From: Desulfobulbaceae bacterium
GTDB taxonomy: Bacteria; Desulfobacterota; Desulfobulbia; Desulfobulbales; Desulfobulbaceae
Length of the DNA stretch: 51,639 nt
Assembly (NCBI GenBank): GCA_003508005.1
Contig: DNUE01000067.1
Coordinates: 41,831-93,469, forward strand
Reading direction: 5' to 3'
The notes under the pieces were generated by a model. It searched no databases, had not been told where the DNA came from, and saw only the letters and a list, made by a program, of their open reading frames with translations. The first letter of the stretch is position 1. Every line of letters starts with the position of its first letter. Both the position numbers and the translations under genes were made by a program. Shown in pieces: positions 7,106 through 17,100 of the stretch.

Positions 7106-8974
7106 CTATTCCTGCGGATCATATTCCTTCTGAAAGCGCAGGAGGACTTCCGTGCCCCCTTGCGGGCGGTTGCGCAGCCTGAGCGTGCCGTTGTGGTCCT
7201 TGACAATTCGCTTGACCACTGTCAGCCCCATGCCGGTGCCAAAGGATTTGGTGGTGAAAAAGGGATCCGTGGCGCGGCTCAGCGCCAGGTCGGAAAAGCC
7301 GATGCCGGTGTCGCGGATGGAGATGGTGACCTGGCTGTCGTCATGCCCGGCCTCGATGCTGAGCCTGCCGCCCTCAGGCATGGCTTCCACGGCATTTCGG
7401 ATCAGATGGACAAGCATCTGGCGGAACTGGTGCTGGTCCACCCTGAGGGTCGGGTCGGGTTCCGGCAGAAGCAGTTCCTGGACGATATGGTGTTTCTGCA
7501 GGGTATTATAAAACATGACCAGCGATTTGCGGATCAGGGGATAGAGCGGATACCTCTCCCTGACCGGGAGTTCCTCGTTGACAAAACTGAACAGCTCCTC
7601 AAGGGTTGTCTCGATCCTCCCTGTTTCACTGATGATCACGTTGAGGAACTTGAGCCGCTCGGGCTTGTCGGTTTTCCGGGCCAGCAGCCGCGCTGTGCCG
7701 CCGATGGAGGTGATCGGGTTGCGAATGCTGTGCACCAGCTGGGCGGCCATGTGGCCCAGGGCGGAGAACCGCTCCGCCTCAACCAAGAGATCCTTGTTTT
7801 TTTCCAGTTCATAGGTCATGTCCTGGAGCTGCTTGATCTTCTCCTCCATCTCCATGTACATATGGCAGTGCTCAATCGCCAGGCAGGCCTGGGTGGCGAA
7901 GCTCTCCAGGTCCTTGATCAGATCCTCGGTAATGGGCTTGCGGGTGACATAGTGGTCGGCGATGATGACCCCGAGGGAGCGGCTGGGCGAATAGAGAGGG
8001 ACAATAACAAAGGTGTCCTCCCCGAGGAGGCGGATCAGTTCCGGCGGCACCGGATAGTCGTTTTTTCCCTCCGTCACCAGGATGGACTGCCGGCTGCGGA
8101 CGGCCCGGATCAGGATGTGCTCGCTGTCTGAAGCACTGACCCTGAGGGCGCGGGCGATGGCGTTGACCTCGGTGTCCCTGTTCACGCAGCTGCCCTTGAT
8201 TTTGTCGATGAGGACGTTGATCCGCAGGTCCTTTTCCTCCATCTCCCGCCAGATCCGGCCGGCTTCGTCCCGGCAGCCGGGACCAATCGCGATCGTGCCC
8301 GCCAGGGTATCCCCACTCTTGTTGAACAGGGCCAGGAAGGCCCGGTTGAAGCGAAGCCCCTCGTCCGCGGTGATGCCGATGAGAATCGCCTGCAGGATCT
8401 CATCGAGCTCCACCATGGACAGGTAGGCGGAGTTCATTTTCAAAGCCAGTTCGTGAAGAAGACTGATCCGGAAATTGGCCCGCTCGATCTGGAGCTGATA
8501 GAGGCGGTTGTTGATGGTCAGGCGTCTCTTTTCCAGGACCCTGCGCACCGTGGCGAACAACTCGGTGAACTGGACGGGTTTGGTCAGGTAGTCGTCTGCG
8601 CCTTCGCGCATGCATTCGAGGGCGGTGTGCAGGTCGGTCACCGCGGTGAGCATGATCACGGCAAGATCCGGATAGTTCGTTTTCAGTTCCGGGAGCAGGT
8701 CTATGCCATTGCGGTCCGGGAGGCCTATGTCAAGGATGGTCAGGGCTACGGCATGGCTCTGCATGGCCTGCTGGAGTTCCCAGGCCGAGGCGGCGGTAAT
8801 GGTCGGCAGGCCCTGTTCCTGGAGAAATTCCTGCAGCAGGGCGACGAGTTGCGGATAATCGTCAACAATGAGGATGACTTCCCCGTTGCCCAGAAGTTTA
8901 CCGGGCGATACCGGGGATGAAAACGGGACTGGTTGTTCCGGATTGGGCATGCTGGTATCTGACTCGAGGATCAT
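7106..8974 (-). CDS. Soluble REC-GAF-histidine kinase
   Basis: A cytoplasmic signalling protein of about 622 aa without membrane segments. An N-terminal receiver (about 33-150) has acidic pocket D38/D39, phospho-acceptor D82 (LDIGLPDRNG), T110 and K132. A GAF-like sensor region (about 180-370) and a short coiled coil follow, then a HisKA domain with H415 (LVHSIRNP). The ATPase domain has an N box around N527, DTGIGF, DPFFTTK and GTGMGLTVV. Receiver-first kinases usually take phosphate from another kinase or tune their own output. No cognate response regulator is adjacent. The start is uncertain: ATG 8974, ATG 8950 and GTG 9046 are all open and none has a good Shine-Dalgarno. Confidence 0.88.
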   Translation of the reverse strand: MILESDTSMPNPEQPVPFSSPVSPGKLLGNGEVILIVDDYPQLVALLQEFLQEQGLPTITAASAWELQQAMQSHAVALTILDIGLPDRNGIDLLPELKTNYPDLAVIMLTAVTDLHTALECMREGADDYLTKPVQFTELFATVRRVLEKRRLTINNRLYQLQIERANFRISLLHELALKMNSAYLSMVELDEILQAILIGITADEGLRFNRAFLALFNKSGDTLAGTIAIGPGCRDEAGRIWREMEEKDLRINVLIDKIKGSCVNRDTEVNAIARALRVSASDSEHILIRAVRSRQSILVTEGKNDYPVPPELIRLLGEDTFVIVPLYSPSRSLGVIIADHYVTRKPITEDLIKDLESFATQACLAIEHCHMYMEMEEKIKQLQDMTYELEKNKDLLVEAERFSALGHMAAQLVHSIRNPITSIGGTARLLARKTDKPERLKFLNVIISETGRIETTLEELFSFVNEELPVRERYPLYPLIRKSLVMFYNTLQKHHIVQELLLPEPDPTLRVDQHQFRQMLVHLIRNAVEAMPEGGRLSIEAGHDDSQVTISIRDTGIGFSDLALSRATDPFFTTKSFGTGMGLTVVKRIVKDHNGTLRLRNRPQGGTEVLLRFQKEYDPQE

Positions 8975-9121
8975 CGATAAAACATACTTGTCAACCGCCA
9001 CGGTGTCAAGAATCAGTATGAACGGCCCTGATTCTCGGATTGTCACTTGGCCGGCAACGTGGTAAGGACAGGAATTGCACGTTTAAGGAGCAGCACCGAT
9101 GCACAATCCTCTTCCAGAACC

Positions 9122-11098
9122 ATGACCGTCGCCACGGATGACATCTTTGGGGCCAAAGGCGTCCTGGCCCGGCATCTTGCCGGCTATGAACCCAGGCCTG
9201 GTCAGCGGGAGATGGCCGAGGCGGTGGCTGCCGTGCTTGCCGATCCAGGGCGGGCATCCTGCCTGGTGGTGGAGGCGGAAACCGGTCTGGGCAAAACTCT
9301 GGCCTATCTGGTGCCAGCGGCGCTCAGCGGCCGCCGGGTCGTTGTTTCGACCAATACCCGCAACCTGCAGGACCAGATTCTTCAGCGGGAAATACCCTTT
9401 ATTCAACAGTATATCGATCCCTCCCTGCAGGCGCTCTGTGTCAAGGGGAGGCAGAATTATCTCTGCCTGTACCGCTGGCGCCAGCACGTGGCGGCCGGGC
9501 AGGGCAAGCTGTTCGAAGGGGACGGGACCGAGGGGATCGCCGCCTGGCTGGAAAAAACAACCTACGGCGACCGCTCGGAAATGAGCTGGCTTGCCGGCAG
9601 CTCCCCGCTCTGGCAGAAGATCTGCTGCCAGTCTCATTTCTGCCTGGGCAGCGACTGCCCGGACGGGACATCCTGTTTTCTGAACCGCCTGCGCCGCGAT
9701 GCGGCAAAGAGTTCCCTTTTGATCGTCAATCACCATCTGCTGTTTTCTGATCTGGCGGTCCGGCGTTCCGGCTATGGCGAGGTGCTGCCCCGCTACGAGG
9801 CCGTTATTTTTGACGAGGCGCATCATGTGGAAAACGTGGCTACCACCTTTTTCGGCACCACCTTCAGCCGCTACCAGGTGCTGGATCTGACAGCGGATGT
9901 GGAGCGGAGTGCGATCAACGACCTGAGCGGCAGGCGCCGCGACGAGGTGGCGGCGGCGGCCCGATCGCTGATGGGAATGCTGGAGCAGTTTTTCCTGCTC
10001 TTCCCGCAGGAGGGGGGGCGTTTGCCCCTGACCGGCCTGCTGGCAAGCTGTCACGGCCTCGATTCGGCCCGGGACGCGGTGCTCGCCGGCCTTGCCCGGC
10101 TGGTGGAGGCCATGGACGGGCTGGACAGCCGGGAGGAACCATGGGGACAGTATGCGCTGCGGGCCGAGGACCTGGGTGAGCGGTTGCGCACGGTCACCAC
10201 CGAGAGCTTTGCGGACCTGCCGCCGGAGGATATCCGGGCGGTGCACTGGTATGAGCGCAGAGACAAAAACCTGGTCCTGTCGGCAACTCCCATCGACGTA
10301 GCCGAGGATCTGCGGACTACCCTGTTTGACATGGTCCAGCAGAATGTATTTACCTCGGCCACCCTGTCCGCCGGCGGCGACTTCAGTTATTTCCTGAAGC
10401 GCCTCGGCCTGCCCGGTGACACCCCCGCCATGACCTTCCCCTCGCCCTTTGATTATGGGGGCCGCACGCTGCTCTACGTGCCGGAGCAGACCTTCCCCGA
10501 GCCCCAGGCCCCGGGTTATACCAGGGCTCTGCATGACCGGCTCCAGGAGTTGATCCGCCTGTCCCGCGGCAGGGCGCTGCTTCTGTTCACCTCGGTGCAG
10601 GCGATGGACCAGGCCTATTACGCCCTGCGCGACGAGGTAGCCTATCCCCTGCTGCTGCAGGGAACGGGCCCAAGGCGTGAGCTGCTGGCGCGGTTTGCTG
10701 AAGAAAAGGAGTCTGTCCTGTTCGCCGTGGCCAGCTTCTGGGAAGGGGTGGATATACCGGGCGAGGCGCTCAGCCTGGTGATCATCGACAAATTACCGTT
10801 TGAAGTCCCCAGCGACCCTGTTATTATGGCACGGATCAACAGGGAGCGGGCGGAGGGCGGCAACCCTTTTTTTGATTTCCAGGTGCCGCGGGCCGTGCTC
10901 GGCCTCCGGCAGGGGGTGGGCCGTCTCATGCGCTGCAGCAGTGACCGGGGGGTCATGGCGGTGTTGGATGTGCGGCTGTTCAGCAAGGGTTATGGCCGCC
11001 GCTTCCTGCGCAGTCTGCCGCCGAGCCCTCTGTGCCGCGACCTGGCAGAGGTGCGGCGATTTTTCAGCAAGGACAAGGGAGACCATGAACACAGCTGA
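9122..11098 (+). CDS. dinG: DinG-family ATP-dependent DNA helicase
   Basis: An XPD-like superfamily-2 helicase of 658 aa. It shows Walker A EAETGLGKT (51-59), STNTRNLQDQ (motif Ia), an iron-sulfur insertion with candidate ligands C115, C174, C179 and C185, NHHLLFSDL, the DEAH box (231-234), FTSATL, ASFWEGVDIPGE, and the terminal motif GVGRLMR. DinG enzymes unwind 5'-3' at damaged or R-loop DNA. ATG 9122 gives the usual N-terminus (YEPRPGQREMAEAV); an upstream GTG at 9047 would add 25 unlikely residues. The last 14 nt overlap the next gene, implying translational coupling. Confidence 0.92.
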   Translation: MTVATDDIFGAKGVLARHLAGYEPRPGQREMAEAVAAVLADPGRASCLVVEAETGLGKTLAYLVPAALSGRRVVVSTNTRNLQDQILQREIPFIQQYIDPSLQALCVKGRQNYLCLYRWRQHVAAGQGKLFEGDGTEGIAAWLEKTTYGDRSEMSWLAGSSPLWQKICCQSHFCLGSDCPDGTSCFLNRLRRDAAKSSLLIVNHHLLFSDLAVRRSGYGEVLPRYEAVIFDEAHHVENVATTFFGTTFSRYQVLDLTADVERSAINDLSGRRRDEVAAAARSLMGMLEQFFLLFPQEGGRLPLTGLLASCHGLDSARDAVLAGLARLVEAMDGLDSREEPWGQYALRAEDLGERLRTVTTESFADLPPEDIRAVHWYERRDKNLVLSATPIDVAEDLRTTLFDMVQQNVFTSATLSAGGDFSYFLKRLGLPGDTPAMTFPSPFDYGGRTLLYVPEQTFPEPQAPGYTRALHDRLQELIRLSRGRALLLFTSVQAMDQAYYALRDEVAYPLLLQGTGPRRELLARFAEEKESVLFAVASFWEGVDIPGEALSLVIIDKLPFEVPSDPVIMARINRERAEGGNPFFDFQVPRAVLGLRQGVGRLMRCSSDRGVMAVLDVRLFSKGYGRRFLRSLPPSPLCRDLAEVRRFFSKDKGDHEHS

Positions 11099-12089
11099 CC
11101 ATTCGGCTCTGCGCAGTTTTGCCGGTCGCGAGGCCCTGCTTGTGGAACAGGCCATGCGCGGAGACCTGGACGAGGCCCTGCAGGGCTGCGATCCCCTGCT
11201 GGCCGAGGTGATCGATTATGCCCTGTTCGGCGGGGGCAAGCGGATCCGGCCGCTGCTGGTAATTCTTGCCGCCAGGCTGTGCGGCGCTGCGGACAACAAC
11301 CTCTATGGCCTGGCGGCCGCCTTTGAATATCTCCACGTCGCCACCCTCATTCATGACGATGTCATAGACAATGCCCAGGCGCGCAGGGGCCGGGAAGCGG
11401 TTGGCCGCAGATACGGGATGGCCGTGGCCATCCTTGCCGGCGACTGGCTGCACGCCCGCTCCCTGTATCTGGTCGGACGTTTTGCCGGGACGGAGGGACT
11501 GGCGGTGTTCTGCCGTTCCACCACGGGCATGGTGGACGGGGAATTCCTCCAGCTCCGCCATGTCGCCGACTGCGCCCTCACCGAGGAAGACTACTTTGCG
11601 ATCATCCTGCGCAAGACCGCCCTGCTCATCTCCTCCTCCTGCGAAATCGGGGCCATCTTTGCCGGGGCCGCCCCTGAAGAGCGCCGGGCCCTCGCCGATT
11701 ACGGCAGCAAGCTGGGTACCGCCTTCCAGGTCATTGATGATTTGCTTGATTATCAGGGCGATGCCGGGAACACCGGCAAGCAGTCCGGCAACGATTTCCT
11801 TGAGGGCAAGCTGACCCTGCCGTTGCTCCGGGCTCTGGCCAGGGCCGAGGCGCCTGAGCGGGCCGGCATCACCGCCTTCTTTGCCGGGGACCGGCTGGAC
11901 AGAAGTTCTCTGGACAGGGTCCGCCAGTTCATCGAACGCCACGGGGGCTTCGATTCGGCCAGGCAGACTGCGGTGCAGCTGGTGGCGGAAGCGGACGCCA
12001 CCCTGGCTCCTTTTGCCGGGCAGGGGGAAGGTGCAAGCCTGACCATGCTCCACGCCCTTGCCGGGTATGTTCTGGCCAGGAACAAATAA
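11085..12089 (+). CDS. Long-chain polyprenyl diphosphate synthase
   Basis: A trans-isoprenyl diphosphate synthase of 334 aa (IspB type) that condenses IPP onto allylic diphosphates to make a quinone side chain. GGKRIRP (IPP binding), the first Asp-rich motif DDVID (91-95), GD near 119-120 and the second Asp-rich motif DDLLD (218-222) are intact. The residue five positions before the first motif is Ala (A86), small, which in this family favours long products. ATG 11085 follows an AAGGGA Shine-Dalgarno inside dinG. The exact chain length cannot be read from the sequence. Confidence 0.92.
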   Translation: MNTADHSALRSFAGREALLVEQAMRGDLDEALQGCDPLLAEVIDYALFGGGKRIRPLLVILAARLCGAADNNLYGLAAAFEYLHVATLIHDDVIDNAQARRGREAVGRRYGMAVAILAGDWLHARSLYLVGRFAGTEGLAVFCRSTTGMVDGEFLQLRHVADCALTEEDYFAIILRKTALLISSSCEIGAIFAGAAPEERRALADYGSKLGTAFQVIDDLLDYQGDAGNTGKQSGNDFLEGKLTLPLLRALARAEAPERAGITAFFAGDRLDRSSLDRVRQFIERHGGFDSARQTAVQLVAEADATLAPFAGQGEGASLTMLHALAGYVLARNK

Positions 12090-13050
12090 CAGTGGCGTCT
12101 TGGCCCGGGCCGGCCGGCCCGGGCCAAAGGCTGCCCTTTCGTGCTGCCTGGCCCTGGCGCTTGCGCTGCTGCCAGTTCCTTCCGTTCAGGCCTTCTCCTC
12201 CATCACCGTGGAGGATCTGCAGACTGTCGAAACATATCCGGCAATCATGATTGCCCAGGTTCGAGTTGCTGAGGTCTCCGGCGGCAAGGATGACTTCATC
12301 TTTGAGGAGCCCGCGGCGTTGGTCCAGGAGGAGCGGTCATCGGCGCCGGCAAGGGAAGCGGTCGGCAGTGCCACCCATGCCGGTGATAAGGAATTGCCAA
12401 GGGTGGCGATCATTATCGATGACATGGGCTATCACCAGCAGCTCGGCACGGCCCTGCTGGCGCTGGAGATGAACCTCACTTTTTCCTTTCTGCCGCACGC
12501 CCCCTTTTCCCGTGAGCAGGGGGAGCAGGCCTGGCGGCAGGGACATGATATCCTGGTGCACATGCCTATGGAGGCGCAAGATTCCGGATTGGACCCAGGT
12601 CCCGGCACCCTGTATCTTGCCGACCCACTGGAGCAGCTTTCCCGGAAGGTGGCGCAGAACCTCGCATCTGTCCCCCATGCGGTGGGGATCAACAACCACA
12701 TGGGCTCGCGCTTCACCGAGGACAAATCGGCCATGCGTCGTTTTTTCAAGCTGCTTGCCGGCCAGGACCTCCTGTTTGTCGATTCCGGCACCAGCTCGGC
12801 GAGCGTGGCCATGGAAACCGGCCAAGCCATGGGTTTCAAGGTCGCCCGCCGCCATGTTTTCCTGGACAATGTGCAAACCCAGGAAAACATTTGCCACCAG
12901 CTTGCGCTGCTGGTCAAGGAGGCTTCCGTGCGGGGCTCGGCCATCGGCATCGGCCACCCCAGTGAGGCGACTGTGGCCGCCCTGACCGGGTGCAGCGCCG
13001 AGCTTTTGAAGCAGGCTCGGCTGGTCGGCATCCGCGAGCTGGTGCGATAG
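12067..13050 (+). CDS. Divergent polysaccharide deacetylase (YibQ type)
   Basis: A secreted or periplasmic protein of about 327 aa: an N-terminal hydrophobic signal segment (CLALALALLPVPSVQA), a low-complexity linker, then a PF04748 domain with VAIIIDDMGY, a HMPMEAQ motif, NNHMGSRFTED, FVDSGTSS and a final IGIGHPS. These are the usual metal-site and signature elements of the divergent deacetylase family; its substrate is not established. The gene overlaps the end of the synthase gene by 23 nt. The start is ambiguous: TTG 12058, ATG 12067 or TTG 12100, none with a good ribosome site. Confidence 0.85.
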   Translation: MFWPGTNNSGVLARAGRPGPKAALSCCLALALALLPVPSVQAFSSITVEDLQTVETYPAIMIAQVRVAEVSGGKDDFIFEEPAALVQEERSSAPAREAVGSATHAGDKELPRVAIIIDDMGYHQQLGTALLALEMNLTFSFLPHAPFSREQGEQAWRQGHDILVHMPMEAQDSGLDPGPGTLYLADPLEQLSRKVAQNLASVPHAVGINNHMGSRFTEDKSAMRRFFKLLAGQDLLFVDSGTSSASVAMETGQAMGFKVARRHVFLDNVQTQENICHQLALLVKEASVRGSAIGIGHPSEATVAALTGCSAELLKQARLVGIRELVR

Positions 13051-13059
13051 GGTGGGGCG

Positions 13060-14073
13060 TTGAGCGGGATCGGGGTCGGGATTATCGGCAGCGGCCGGCA
13101 CGGCAGCCGTTATGCCAATCATGTTGTGCGGGACGTAGACGGACTGCGGCTGGCGGCGATCAGCCGCCGCTCCATGCTGGGCGCAGGCCAGGCGGCGGCA
13201 TGGCAGTGCGTCTGGCATCCGGACTGGCACGACCTGGTTGCCGACCCGCGGGTGGAGGCGGTCATCGCCGTGGTGCCGCCGGCATTGAATTTCGAGATCG
13301 CCAGGCGCTGCGCTGCCGAAGGCAAGGCGCTCCTGGTGGAAAAGCCGCTGGCGGCAACCAGCGAGGCGGCCGCAGCCATCGTCGAGCTGTTCGCCGGCCG
13401 CAATCTCCCCCTGACCACCGGTCAGACCCTGCGCTACAATCCCGTAGTCCGGAAACTCCGCGAACTGCTGCCGACCATCGGCAGCATCTACAGTTTTGCC
13501 GCCAACCAGCGGCTTGAACCTTCCCCCCTGGCCTGGCATGCCGAGCCCGCCCTGGCCGGGGCCGGGGTCAGCTTCCATACCGCGGTGCATGTCTTTGACG
13601 CCCTGCGCTGGATCTCCGGCCTGGAGGTTCGCCGGCTCATGGCGGTCTGTCGCCGCCGCCATAACACTGTCCTGGAGGACCTGCTGGCGGTGCTGGTGGA
13701 GATGGACGGAGAGGTGCTCGGCACCATTGATTGTTCCAAGGTGGGGCAGGCCCGCACCGGTCGCTTCGAGTTCGTCGGCAGTGACGGCCAACTGCACGGC
13801 GACCAGGTGCACGGGACACTGGAGTTGGTGCGGGGCAGCTCTGTCACCAGGCTGCAACCCGGAGCACCGTCCAACACCATTGTCCCCCTGCTGCAGGACT
13901 GGCACGCCTTCCTGGTCGGCGAAGGCCCCAACCCGGTCACCGGCGAGGACGGCCTGACCGCAGTCCGGTTGTGCGGGGCCTGCCTGGAATCCTCACGGGA
14001 AGAGCGCTGGGTAACCTTGAGGCAGCTCGGGGTTAATTGCGCCAGCCAGCGCCCCGCCGAGGAACAACCATGA
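13060..14073 (+). CDS. Gfo/Idh/MocA family oxidoreductase
   Basis: A 337-aa NAD(P)-dependent dehydrogenase-like protein. The N-terminal Rossmann motif GIIGSGRHG (residues 6-14), the EKPLA motif with its conserved Lys, and a C-terminal alpha/beta domain with VSFHTAVHVFDALRW fit the family, which acts mostly on sugars and sugar nucleotides. The start is a TTG directly preceded by GGTGGGG, 9 bp after the deacetylase stop, so the two are probably co-transcribed. The pairing hints at a surface or storage polysaccharide step; the substrate is unknown. Confidence 0.85.
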   Translation: MSGIGVGIIGSGRHGSRYANHVVRDVDGLRLAAISRRSMLGAGQAAAWQCVWHPDWHDLVADPRVEAVIAVVPPALNFEIARRCAAEGKALLVEKPLAATSEAAAAIVELFAGRNLPLTTGQTLRYNPVVRKLRELLPTIGSIYSFAANQRLEPSPLAWHAEPALAGAGVSFHTAVHVFDALRWISGLEVRRLMAVCRRRHNTVLEDLLAVLVEMDGEVLGTIDCSKVGQARTGRFEFVGSDGQLHGDQVHGTLELVRGSSVTRLQPGAPSNTIVPLLQDWHAFLVGEGPNPVTGEDGLTAVRLCGACLESSREERWVTLRQLGVNCASQRPAEEQP

Positions 14074-14162
14074 AGACGGGAATCGCGCGGTCCAATACCC
14101 AGGACAGTTTTTTCGTCAGTCCCAGCCCGTCTCCTCACGTCAGCGATCAATTTCATATTTGA
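14070..14162 (+). CDS. Small ATGA-coupled ORF, possible gene remnant
   Basis: A 30-codon ORF whose ATG overlaps the oxidoreductase stop (ATGA at 14070-14073), with GAGGAACA as a good Shine-Dalgarno. The product begins MKTGIARSNTQDSFF and ends within the 3' end of tamB on the other strand. The start resembles that of a longer soluble protein more than a stand-alone peptide, so this may be the 5' stump of an operon gene cut by a rearrangement that placed tamAB here. A weak hairpin with a run of six T near 14108-14114 inside it may end the operon. I do not recognise the family. Confidence 0.3.
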   Translation: MKTGIARSNTQDSFFVSPSPSPHVSDQFHI

Positions 14163-17100
14163 GATCGGCACCGCTCTGGCTTTCGCCGGATTCGGTCTGG
14201 ATCGAAAATCCGTAGCCGAGCAGGTAGCGGGTATTGAAACTCCCTGATTCCTTGAGCAGGTTTTTGCCGTAACTGATATACAGATCGGGCGTCAGCCAGG
14301 TGCCGATAACCAGGGAAAGATCATCCCTCGTTCCTCCTGAAGCAATTTTTACCTCATCCAGACGCAGGCTTTCCTTCACTCCCCGAACCGTTGAGGTAAC
14401 GGGATCCAGGCCGGCACGGGAGGCAACCCTTTCCAGAAAACCTTTGTCCCTCTCTGATGATCCGAGCAGGGTGGTGTTCATCATCAGCCGGGAAATGATG
14501 ACGCTTTCCTCCATGGGAGGAGTTGAATAGAAGCTGATGTCGGGTTCGTTGAGAAAGCCGGTTACCTGGATGCCGGTCGTAACCTCATTGGTGGTGCTCT
14601 CAGCCCGGACATCGATTCCCGGATTGTCGAGCGGATTGCCATTATAGAGCAGCCGCCCGGTTTTGATGGTCAGCTCCCGACCGTAAATGGAAAAAGTGCC
14701 TCTCTCAACGGTCAAAATTCCATCTCCGGTTACGGGCTTTCCCGGAAGATCCGAGACCTCCAGTCGTCCTTTCACCTTTCCCCAGAGTCCGAATGCATCG
14801 ACCCGGACATCGTCACCAGCCAGGACAGAAACATTCGCAGACAAGGGCCAGCCTGCTGTTCGGGGTTCTTTGCCGGAACCGACTATGACAACATCCTTCG
14901 ATGCCGACACGGTGCCGGAAATGTCCCGTGGTGCGATGTTTGCCTCCGGGATGAAGATGGTGCCGCTGATCTCGCCCTTTTCCCTGGTAATCATTCCCTG
15001 CAGGTCAGGCGAAAGAATAACTTTCAATTCCGGCAGGGAGGCCGCTTCAAAACGGTCACCCTTGATAGTGAATGCGAGTTTTGGTTCAGGCAGGATCGCG
15101 AGCAGGAGCTCTCCCTCCAGTTGCAAGGTGCCCTTGCCGGAACTGCCTGATGCCGTCACCCTGAAAACAGGACTGCTGCCATCGAGACTTATGGTAAGCC
15201 CTTCGACGGAGATCCCCAGCGGCGGAATCCTAATTTTTCCCTGAGGAAGCCGCGCGGTGCCAAAGAGGGTAGGATGGGCGATCGTTCCCTTGAGGAAAAT
15301 TGTTCCTTGCAATGCCCCGGAAGGATCAACATCCGGCAGGGTGAGCGCCGCCAAGGGCTGCAGCTCCTTGATATCAACCTCGATAGAACCCTCAACCCGA
15401 CTCTCTTCGAAGGAAAAGGGAAAGGGATGAACATCAAAAAATCGCACCGAGGAAACGAAGGTGCTCCCGTCCGACAGCATGCTGTAGAGGTTTGCGGTGA
15501 ATTGATTATCGGCCAGCCCAGCCTGGAGGGTGTTGCGCTGCCAGGTCAGGGGGCGGCTGTTTTTTCCTGGCATGAGCGGCACGAGGGAGGTGCTTCCGGT
15601 GGCCAGCGCAAGCGAGCCCTTCTTGATTTCACCGCGATCGCCAGCCAAAGCAAGGACTCCGGACACAGCGCCCTCCAGGGCGACAGTGTGGAGTCGACCG
15701 AACTGCAGGAGTTGCAGGGGAACGGACTCTATCCTTGCCTCTGCCTGCCAAAGTCCTCCCGGGCCTGAATTGCCTCCAAGACAAACCCTGGCGGGGGCAG
15801 TCCCAGCCAGGCAAAAGGGGGCAACGGCTATATTCCGGGAAGATACGGAAATCCTCGTCGCTTCGAGCAGTTGCCAGGTTCCAAGATGCTCCTGATTGAG
15901 GTCGGCCTTTTCCAGTGCTCCCTGCCAGGAAGACCCGGAAATGCCCCCGGCAAACTGCAGGTGCGCATTGTCTGCGCCGGACCTGATGTCCGCAAACAAC
16001 CGATGCGCAGCGGTGGTCCCTTGGAGTTGGGCCTCAAAATCCCCCGCCCGGGTATCGGCAACGGCAACCTCTGTTGCCGATACCCGGGCATGGAGTGAAC
16101 CGTCGGCAGCCAGACTGCCTTGCGCATCGCCAGCAACCGTTCCAAGCTTGAAGTCATCCAGGGCAACGGTATCGCCTGACAGGCTGAATTGAAAGGAAGG
16201 ATGCCGGCGGTTTCCGTCAAGCCGGCCTCTTGCCCGGACTGATCCTGAAGCGCCCGGCCACACGGTCGCCAGGTTGGCTGCCTGCAGCTCAAAGCCTAGA
16301 TCGACGGTGTCGGCATAACGTCCCGAGGCCAGCACACTTGATCCGGCAGCCTGCAGCGACAGGTGGTCGATCTCCAGGTGATTGCCGTCGAGTTCTATTT
16401 TGCCGCTGGCCTGCACCGGATATTCCCGCAATTGGCCGTCCAGCGAAACAAGATCAACCTTCACCTTGAGGGTATCTTGAGCCAGGCTGCCGGACGACAC
16501 TGCCTGGAAGTTCAACAGTCCTGGGTATTGCGGCTGCCAAGGCCCTGGATTGATCCCCGTCCCGTTTACCTCGGCCTGCCAGGTGAAGGCCTCCAGCCAC
16601 GCAAGCTGTCCTTCCGCCTTCAGCGCCCCTTCCGGCAGGTCCAGCTGCGTATCCTTGAATCGCAGGCCGTCTGCGTTGCCATCGATAACGCCCCGGACAT
16701 GAATGTCCCGCAGCTCCGCATAGGCAGCTTCACTTTCCACTTGCAGGGAATAGGTATCCCCTGCCCCGCGTCCAGAAAGGGCAATATTGGCAAGGACACC
16801 ATCAGGCCAGGCAGGATTGATGTTTGAGAGGGATACCCGCTTTCCGGCCAGTTCCGCCTGCCAGGAAAAGGTGTCCCGCCAGGCAAGGATGCCATGCCCA
16901 CGCAATGTCTCGTCAGCACGGTCAAGCTGTGTATCGGATAATGTCAGTCCGTATGCATCGCCATCAATCCCGGTGCGAAGGTGAATATCCTGGAATGGCC
17001 CATAATTCATATCAGCCTCCGCCAGCAGGGAGTAATCCGCCAGGGTGCCGCTTCCGGCGGCCTTGAAACGAGTCAGGACAAATTCAGGCCAGTCCCTGCC

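Noticed and set aside
9083..10534. 483-codon frame opposite dinG
   Set aside because: Shadow of dinG; no recognisable domain or ribosome site.
10800..11084. N-terminal extension of the polyprenyl synthase
   Set aside because: It lies within dinG in another frame; Cys/Arg/Ala-rich shadow sequence, while ATG 11085 has a ribosome site and the correct family start.
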